Shown here: one piece after another, positions 14,488 through 18,966 of the stretch
How the letters are laid out: each line of letters begins with the position of its first letter
Position numbering within the stretch: the stretch's first letter is position 1
Assembly (NCBI GenBank): GCA_017615435.1
Contig: JAGAAF010000029.1
Span: 1 to 18,966 of the forward strand
Direction of reading: 5' to 3'
Length of the DNA stretch: 18,966 nt
Origin: Bacteroidales bacterium
GTDB lineage: Bacteria; Bacteroidota; Bacteroidia; Bacteroidales; UBA932
Program-made: the position numbers and the translations under genes
Notes under the pieces: model-generated
Database searches by the model: none
Seen by the model: only the letters and a program-made list of their open reading frames with translations
Told to the model about the DNA's origin: nothing

Positions 14488-16163
14488 TGAATCTTCTTAT
14501 CGCTTTTAAGCTTCTGGGCTCGATAGCCCTGCTCATCTACGGAATGAAGGTAATGAGCGAGGCCCTGCAGAAAATGGCGGGACCTCAGCTGCGCCACCTC
14601 CTCGGCAAGATGACCACCAACCGCTTCTCCGGAGTGGCGACAGGTGCGCTGGTGACCGTGGCCGTGCAGTCTTCGGCCGCAACGACCGTTATGACCGTGT
14701 CGTTCGTGAACGCGGCTCTCCTCACGCTCAGCCAGGCTATCTCAGTGATTATGGGCGCGAACATCGGAACCACGATGAGCGCGTGGATTATGTCCGCCGG
14801 TTTCTCGTTCAACATAGCCAACGTCGTATGGCCGGTCTTTCTGGTCGCGATTATCCTCATCCAGACGGGCAAGCGCCGCTACTTCGGCGACTTCCTGTTC
14901 GGCCTGTCGTTCCTGCTGTTCGCGCTAGGTATGCTCAAGCAGACGGGAACGGAGCTCGACCTGGCCAGCAACCCGGCCGTGGTCAGTTTCTTCGCGAGTT
15001 TCAAGACGAACTACTGGACCGTGCTGCTGTTCCTGCTGATCGGCACCCTGCTGACCGCGCTCGTGCAGAGTTCGGCCGCCCTGATGGCTATCACTATGGT
15101 CCTATGCTCGACCGGCGCAATCACGATCTTCCAGGGTATAGCGCTCGTTATGGGCGAGAACATCGGTACCACGGTCACGGCCAACCTCGCCGCGCTCAAC
15201 GCGAACACGCAGGCCCGTCGCACCGCTATGGCGCACCTTCTGTTCAACGTCTTCGGCGTGGTGTGGGTGCTGATCGTGTTCTTCCCGTTCGTGCGCGCAG
15301 TCTGCCGCATCGTGGGCATAGACCCCGCTGCCGACAGCGTAGACCCCGCTCGTCTGTCATTCGCTCTTGCAGCCTTCCATACCGGCTTCAACGTCATCAA
15401 CACGGCCCTGCTGATAGGCTTCGTGCCGCAGATCGAGAAGCTCGTATGCCTGATCATAAAGCCCAAGAAGACGGACGAAGAGGACGAATTCCGTCTCAAG
15501 TTTATCCGCGGCGGTATTATGAAGACTCCGGAGCTTTCCGTCTTCCAGGCGCAGAAGGAGATTGCCACCTTCGGCAAGCGTATGCTGCGTATGTTCGGTA
15601 TGGTCAAGGACCTCTACTTCACCGAGGATGACACCAAGTTCGGCGAGATCTTCGACCGCATCAAGAAATACGAGGAAATCAGCGACAGGATGGAGAGCGA
15701 GATTGCGAAATATCTGGGCCAGGTTGGCGATGCACACCTTTCCGACGACACTAAGGCCAAGATACGCGAGATGCTCCGCCAGATAGGCGAGCTCGAATCC
15801 ATCGGCGACAGCTTCTTCAACCTCGCACGCATCCTTCGCCGCAAGCACGACGAGAAGATCGTCTTCACGGACGAGCAGGTGGCAGCAGGAACGGAAATGA
15901 CGCATCTGGTGGAGGCGGCAATGACCCGTATGAACGACATCCTTGCCGGCCACCGCGAAGATTTCACCCTCGATCAGTCCAACGAAATCGAGGCCCGAAT
16001 CAACGAGCTGCGCGACAGCCTGCGCGTACAAAATATCAAGGATGTGGAGAACAATGTCTACACCTACGAAGCAGGCAACGTCTTTATGGATATGATAAGC
16101 GAATCCGAAAAGACTGGAGACTATGTGATGAATGTGGTGGAAGCCAGATTAGGAGTGGAATAG
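14487..16163 (+). CDS. Na/phosphate cotransporter family protein with PhoU-like C-terminal domain, 558 aa
   Basis: This is an inner-membrane sodium-coupled phosphate carrier of the NptA/PF02690 type. It has two inverted Na_Pi_cotrans repeats, each with the signature QSS motif (QSSAATTV at 61-68, QSSAALMA at 194-201), followed by GANIGTT (90-96) and GENIGTT (223-229). About eight to nine hydrophobic segments cover residues 1-330. From about 350 to the end, a helical PhoU-like domain (RMLRMFGMVKDLYF, ELESIGDSFFNLARILRRK) lies in the cytoplasm and probably regulates transport. This fused arrangement is the common form in Bacteroidota. The ATG overlaps the stop of the hydrolase gene and the DUF486 gene starts four bases after its stop. 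Transported ion is inferred from family. Confidence 0.93.
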   Translation: MNLLIAFKLLGSIALLIYGMKVMSEALQKMAGPQLRHLLGKMTTNRFSGVATGALVTVAVQSSAATTVMTVSFVNAALLTLSQAISVIMGANIGTTMSAWIMSAGFSFNIANVVWPVFLVAIILIQTGKRRYFGDFLFGLSFLLFALGMLKQTGTELDLASNPAVVSFFASFKTNYWTVLLFLLIGTLLTALVQSSAALMAITMVLCSTGAITIFQGIALVMGENIGTTVTANLAALNANTQARRTAMAHLLFNVFGVVWVLIVFFPFVRAVCRIVGIDPAADSVDPARLSFALAAFHTGFNVINTALLIGFVPQIEKLVCLIIKPKKTDEEDEFRLKFIRGGIMKTPELSVFQAQKEIATFGKRMLRMFGMVKDLYFTEDDTKFGEIFDRIKKYEEISDRMESEIAKYLGQVGDAHLSDDTKAKIREMLRQIGELESIGDSFFNLARILRRKHDEKIVFTDEQVAAGTEMTHLVEAAMTRMNDILAGHREDFTLDQSNEIEARINELRDSLRVQNIKDVENNVYTYEAGNVFMDMISESEKTGDYVMNVVEARLGVE

Positions 16164-16167
16164 AACT

Positions 16168-16536
16168 ATGCGTGGATTACTTACTGTCGTAATGCTAATT
16201 TTCTCCAACGTCTTTATGACGTTCGCGTGGTACGGGCATCTGAAACTTAGCGAAATGAAAATCTCCACAGGATGGCCGCTGATTCTGGTTATCCTGTTTT
16301 CGTGGGGGATTGCGTTTTTCGAGTACTGCCTGACGGTGCCGGCCAACCGCATCGGTTTCATCGGCAACGGCGGGCCTTTCAACCTGATGCAGCTCAAGGT
16401 GATTCAGGAGGTGATTTCGCTGACCGTTTTCACCATTATCATCCTTTTTATGTTCAAAGGGCAGCACCTTCAGTGGAACCACATCGCGGCCTTCGTATGT
16501 ATGGTTCTGGCAGTGTTCTTCGTATTCCTGAAGTAA
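16168..16536 (+). CDS. DUF486 / DMT-like small membrane protein, 122 aa
   Basis: This is a four-helix inner-membrane protein of the DUF486 family (PF04342), distantly related to the small drug/metabolite transporter half-units; substrate unknown. Family marks are FMTFAWYGHLK (about 17-27), SWGIAFFEYCLTVPANRIG (about 45-63) with the conserved Glu in the second helix, and FNLMQLKVIQEVISLTVF (about 71-88). The last helix ends in VFFVFLK. It is full length for the family. It starts four bases after the symporter stop, so it is the last gene of that operon, and it converges on the next gene with a six-base gap. Confidence 0.9.
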   Translation: MRGLLTVVMLIFSNVFMTFAWYGHLKLSEMKISTGWPLILVILFSWGIAFFEYCLTVPANRIGFIGNGGPFNLMQLKVIQEVISLTVFTIIILFMFKGQHLQWNHIAAFVCMVLAVFFVFLK

Positions 16537-16542
16537 TAAGGC

Positions 16543-17256
16543 TTAGGCCAGCATTTTGAGAATAAGGGAGTCGGTGGCGTTCGGCGCTGCCGACTTTATT
16601 ATTTCTTTGAGTTTGTAGAGCGACTCCTCGGGCGAGTGAGAAACGGCGAGCTTGAAAGCATCCGAGTGGAAGGGGCCGAAACTTTCGCCTTCTGTTTCGA
16701 ACAGCGCTTCGGGGGTGCAGAAGGAAGAGGTCTGCCAGCCGTTATAATGGAGATCGGCGCCGCGGTAAACGCGCTGGATGTCGCCCGTCACCAGCCTCGT
16801 GCACATCTGCATCTTGCGGACCAGGTTGTCCGCGGCGGCCTTTTTGATTCCGAACATCTGGCGGATTTCCTTTATGCTGACGGTGCCGTGCCCGTCGAGA
16901 TAGTCGAGGATCGTTTGCCCTGCCTCATCGGGGAGATAGCGCTTAAGGCTCCGGCGCCAGTTCACGAGTTCACGGTAGCACTCGACCGTGGCGAATGCGG
17001 CCTTCCCGCCCCATAGAAACTTGCCATAGGCTATATCCCCGCTGCGCACGGCCTCGATCTTCCAGTCCCACGGTCCCAGCGGGTCCTCATCGCCGTCGAA
17101 CCAGTACTCGGGCGGGGTCATCTCTTCGATCGAGTAGCCCTTGATCGGATTTTCGAAAAACGGGATGATGCCGGCGCGGCGTATCGCCTCCACCATAGAT
17201 TCCGGCGAAGTGATGTGCGGTCCGTCGACCGTCCAGGCGTGTCTTACGATGGACAT
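16543..17256 (-). CDS. Uncharacterised protein with a winged-helix-like segment, 237 aa
   Basis: No catalytic family is certain. The N-terminal part (about 20-100) includes GIIPFFEN and a Trp/Asp-rich patch YWFDGDEDPLGPWDWKIE (51-68). About 112-150 (TILDYLDGHGTVSIKEIRQMFGIKKAAADN) looks like a winged-helix/HTH unit followed by a basic helix. About 188-237 is helical. The layout recalls Bacteroidales proteins annotated as AlkZ-related, named after a DNA glycosylase fold built from winged helices; this is from memory and needs a profile search. The ATG at 17256 is four bases after a -7 box, a leaderless start. A later in-frame ATG at 17196 (MVEAIRRAG) is possible. It is divergent from the lipoprotein/radical SAM operon. 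Confidence 0.7.
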   Translation of the reverse strand: MSIVRHAWTVDGPHITSPESMVEAIRRAGIIPFFENPIKGYSIEEMTPPEYWFDGDEDPLGPWDWKIEAVRSGDIAYGKFLWGGKAAFATVECYRELVNWRRSLKRYLPDEAGQTILDYLDGHGTVSIKEIRQMFGIKKAAADNLVRKMQMCTRLVTGDIQRVYRGADLHYNGWQTSSFCTPEALFETEGESFGPFHSDAFKLAVSHSPEESLYKLKEIIKSAAPNATDSLILKMLA

Positions 17257-17260
17257 ACAA

Positions 17261-17268
17261 CAAAGATA
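17261..17268 (-). promoter_or_regulatory. -7 box of the winged-helix-like gene
   Basis: The minus strand reads TATCTTTG (17268-17261), four bases before the ATG at 17256. It is the exact inverted copy of the box of the divergent operon at 17301-17308. Confidence 0.5.
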
Positions 17269-17275
17269 GAAAATA

Positions 17276-17308
17276 TTGCATCTATTATATGTATTTATTG
17301 TATCTTTG
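17276..17308 (+). promoter_or_regulatory. Promoter of the lipoprotein/radical SAM operon
   Basis: TTG at 17276-17278 and TATCTTTG at 17301-17308 with a 22-base spacer. The start codon follows five bases after the box, so the mRNA should be leaderless. Confidence 0.55.
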
Positions 17309-17313
17309 GTGCT

Positions 17314-17889
17314 ATGAGAGCAAAGTATCTATTCATCTACATCGCAGCAGGGATTGCCTTTCTGGCCGTTTCCGCGTGGGTGTTCCTTACAAATGGGAAA
17401 AACGCAAAAGCCCTCAGGGCCAAGTACAAGCTGGGCGGGCTGCTTCTGACGTGCACCGCTATGCTGTCTGTCGCATCCTGCGGGCAGGTTCCTCATCCGG
17501 GAGTGACGTGCTACGATGTGGCCGTGACGTGCTACGATCCGGTGGTGAACGACTATGCGCATATCATTGCTTCGAGGCAAGATGAAAACGGGATCTGGCT
17601 CGTTTCGAAGGGAGACTCCCTGAAGGTACTGGTTGAATTTCCTACATACTCGAGGTACTCTGTGGTCATCAGCAAATTTGTCGACAGTAAAGCCGGAGAC
17701 CTTCTGCAGACAGAAACTTTCGATGCCCCAAGTCGAGATGACTTTGATCATTCCTTCGTGTTCGCCCCGGCTGATGAGACATACAGGGGAGCGGCGTTGG
17801 CGCAGATTTTCGGGAAAGACGAGCAGCTCGGAGAAGATATGGAATTGTCAATCAACTACAACATAATCATCACTGACGGTGAGAATTGA
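17314..17889 (+). CDS. Putative lipoprotein paired with a radical SAM enzyme; candidate modified substrate, 191 aa
   Basis: Function unknown. It has two hydrophobic segments: a membrane helix at about 5-26 and a lipobox-type segment LGGLLLTCTAMLSVASC at 40-56, separated by a basic loop (NGKNAKALRAKYK). Lipidation would be at Cys56. Right after it comes a tandem VTCYD motif (64-68 and 71-75, Cys66 and Cys73), then a beta-rich domain without further Cys. The ATG at 17314 is chosen over an upstream in-frame ATG at 17215 because the promoter lies between them. Its 3' end overlaps the radical SAM gene by 11 bases. The pairing recalls the TIGRFAMs rSAM/lipoprotein system (TIGR04133/TIGR04134, as I remember them), but this sequence may be a different family. 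The Cys-Tyr repeat is a natural target for the partner enzyme; that is inference. Confidence 0.7.
   Translation: MRAKYLFIYIAAGIAFLAVSAWVFLTNGKNAKALRAKYKLGGLLLTCTAMLSVASCGQVPHPGVTCYDVAVTCYDPVVNDYAHIIASRQDENGIWLVSKGDSLKVLVEFPTYSRYSVVISKFVDSKAGDLLQTETFDAPSRDDFDHSFVFAPADETYRGAALAQIFGKDEQLGEDMELSINYNIIITDGEN
17503..17538 (+). repeat. Direct 15-bp repeat coding for the VTCYD pair
   Basis: GTGACGTGCTACGAT occurs at 17503-17517 and again at 17524-17538 with no mismatch, a 21-base period. Exact identity at the DNA level, including third positions, points to recent duplication or conversion. Confidence 0.9.
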
Positions 17890-18877
17890 CAATCTCGTTT
17901 TCGAACTGACCGGAGCCTGCAACCAGTGTTGCAGGTTTTGTTATAACTATTGGAGAGACGGCAGCAGTCCTATCCCCGCGCCGGATCCTTCTCTCGCGCG
18001 GCGAACGCTCAAAAAGTTACTTTCGCAGGTTTCAGTCGGAACCATCTCCTTTTCAGGCGGCGAGCCTCTTCTGCTGAATAATGTCCACGACCTCGTGCTT
18101 CAGGCCAGGTTCAAGGGCTCTCGCGTGAATGTCCTAACCAACGGCACGCTTCTGACTGATGATGCCTTGCAGAATTTTGTAAGTCTTGGAGTAGACGCGA
18201 TTCAGATACCGCTTCTCAGTGCGGATGCATCCGTGCACGATTATCTGACAAATGTTCCCGGTTCGTGGGAAAAGGCTTCTGACGCGCTTGGACGTGCTTG
18301 CAAGGCCGGGATTGGAGTCGCGGTGCTAGTGATTACGAATGTCAACGCGCCCGGTGTTTCGGAGACGATTGACCTGATCCGCGACTGCGGCGTTCGCACC
18401 GTAATGGTGAATCGCTTCAATATAGGCGGGAACGGAATCAGGCACTGCAAGGAATTGGTGCTGGACAGGACGACTCTCGCAAAAGCATTTGCCGATGTCG
18501 AAGCATTTGCCGAGGCTCATCCGGAGATGCATTTTGTCAGCGGAGTTTGCACGCCTCTGTGTTATCTGGACACAAGACCCTATCCTCACGTCCGCTTCAC
18601 CAAGTGCAGCACAGACTTGAGCGGCAGGCCCATCACTCTGAATTACAACGGCGACGTGCGTTTCTGCAACCACTCTCCAAGAGTGCTTGGGAATATTTTT
18701 GACAGGCCTATTGGCGACATCCTCACCGACCCGGAAATCAATTCCTGGTACGCGCCCGTTCCAGATGAGTGCGGAAAATGCGTTCTGCTGGATCGCTGCG
18801 GCGGCGGTTGCCGCGCAGCCTCCGAGCAAGTCTACGGCACCTTCTCCGCCCAAGATCCCATCCTGAACACCCGCTAG
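17879..18877 (+). CDS. Radical SAM/SPASM domain enzyme (putative lipoprotein/peptide maturase), 332 aa
   Basis: The enzyme cleaves S-adenosylmethionine to start radical chemistry on a protein or peptide substrate. The [4Fe-4S] motif CX3CX2C is Cys14, Cys18, Cys21. SGGEP (59-63) and the barrel strands follow. The C-terminal SPASM region has C243-x14-G258-x4-C263, then C298-x2-C301-x5-C307-x3-C311. The last SPASM Cys, normally in a DPxC context, is absent: the protein ends DPILNTR. Two additional Cys at 224 and 228 could serve as ligands. The start is a GTG at 17879, 11 bases inside the lipoprotein gene, so translation is coupled. No ATG lies near the required N-terminus. A hairpin terminator follows the stop. 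The final 17 codons lie in the palindrome at the window end. Confidence 0.88.
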   Translation: MRIDNLVFELTGACNQCCRFCYNYWRDGSSPIPAPDPSLARRTLKKLLSQVSVGTISFSGGEPLLLNNVHDLVLQARFKGSRVNVLTNGTLLTDDALQNFVSLGVDAIQIPLLSADASVHDYLTNVPGSWEKASDALGRACKAGIGVAVLVITNVNAPGVSETIDLIRDCGVRTVMVNRFNIGGNGIRHCKELVLDRTTLAKAFADVEAFAEAHPEMHFVSGVCTPLCYLDTRPYPHVRFTKCSTDLSGRPITLNYNGDVRFCNHSPRVLGNIFDRPIGDILTDPEINSWYAPVPDECGKCVLLDRCGGGCRAASEQVYGTFSAQDPILNTR

Positions 18878-18966
18878 TACGAGAAAAGGCGCCAGCTGGC
18901 GCCTTTTCTCGTACTAGCGGGTGTTCAGGATGGGATCTTGGGCGGAGAAGGTGCCGTAGACTTGCT
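18825..18966. repeat. Perfect 142-bp palindrome at the window end (likely assembly fold-back)
   Basis: Bases 18896-18966 are the exact reverse complement of 18825-18895: arms of 71 bases with no spacer and no mismatch that I could find. The left arm includes the last 17 codons of the radical SAM gene, so the right arm is an antisense copy of it. The repeat runs to the very last base. Confidence 0.95.
18881..18910. terminator. Terminator hairpin after the radical SAM gene (partly in the fold-back)
   Basis: Four A, stem GGCGCC (18888-18893), AGCT, stem GGCGCC (18898-18903) and TTTT follow the TAG by about ten bases, the form of a bidirectional intrinsic terminator. Because the palindrome centre is inside it (18895/18896), the right half could be an artefact, so only the left half is certain. 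Confidence 0.5.

Noticed and set aside
17261..17308. Inverted CAAAGATA/TATCTTTG pair as a regulator operator
   Set aside because: Both halves are fully explained as -7 boxes of divergent promoters; no extra symmetry is seen.
17215..17313. Longer N-terminus of the rSAM-associated lipoprotein from the ATG at 17215
   Set aside because: The extension runs antisense into the divergent gene and over both promoters; the ATG at 17314 has a box five bases upstream.

Overview
The window looks like a chromosomal piece of a Bacteroidales bacterium (phylum Bacteroidota) with a fairly GC-rich coding sequence. Four things point there. Almost every gene or operon start is preceded by a Bacteroidota-type -7 box (TAnnTTTG), and there are no convincing Shine-Dalgarno sites. 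Several genes encode lipoproteins. The gene set is typical of the group: topoisomerase IV type ParE, single-chain pyruvate:ferredoxin oxidoreductase, DUF1573 protein, and a radical SAM gene paired with a lipoprotein gene. I cannot resolve the genus. No rRNA, tRNA, CRISPR, prophage or insertion sequence was seen.

Layout. 1-118: the first 14 codons of rpsF (ribosomal protein S6), leaving the window to the left, with its promoter. 120-298: non-coding and structured. 299-3818 (minus): DUF1573 envelope protein, parE and a small acyltransferase, packed head to tail. 3881-4054 (plus): a 57-residue 2[4Fe-4S] ferredoxin, closed by a bidirectional terminator. 4105-7254 (minus): a large valine-rich repeat protein with an OmpA-like end, followed by a second acyltransferase. 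7314-8952 (plus): a LysR-type DNA-binding domain standing alone, followed by a large lipoprotein. 8949-12479 (minus): nifJ. 12802-13661 (minus): msrA and a YccF family membrane protein, overlapping. 13711-16536 (plus): an SGNH hydrolase lipoprotein, a Na/phosphate symporter and a DUF486 membrane protein in one operon. 16543-17256 (minus): an uncharacterised protein with a winged-helix-like segment. 17314-18877 (plus): a putative lipoprotein overlapping a SPASM radical SAM enzyme. The window ends in a perfect 142-bp palindrome, most likely an assembly fold-back at a terminator hairpin.

How the parts work together. Most genes are housekeeping or cell-envelope functions. The ferredoxin is a natural electron partner of the pyruvate oxidoreductase. 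The two acyltransferases, the repeat protein, the DUF1573 protein and the lipoproteins all act in or on the envelope. The best candidate for an undescribed system is the last pair. There the lipoprotein carries a tandem Val-Thr-Cys-Tyr-Asp motif just after its lipidation cysteine and is translationally overlapped by a radical SAM maturase, so it may be the modified substrate. A second general theme is that at least five transcripts appear to start within a few bases of the start codon (leaderless). This promoter geometry also decided several start sites.
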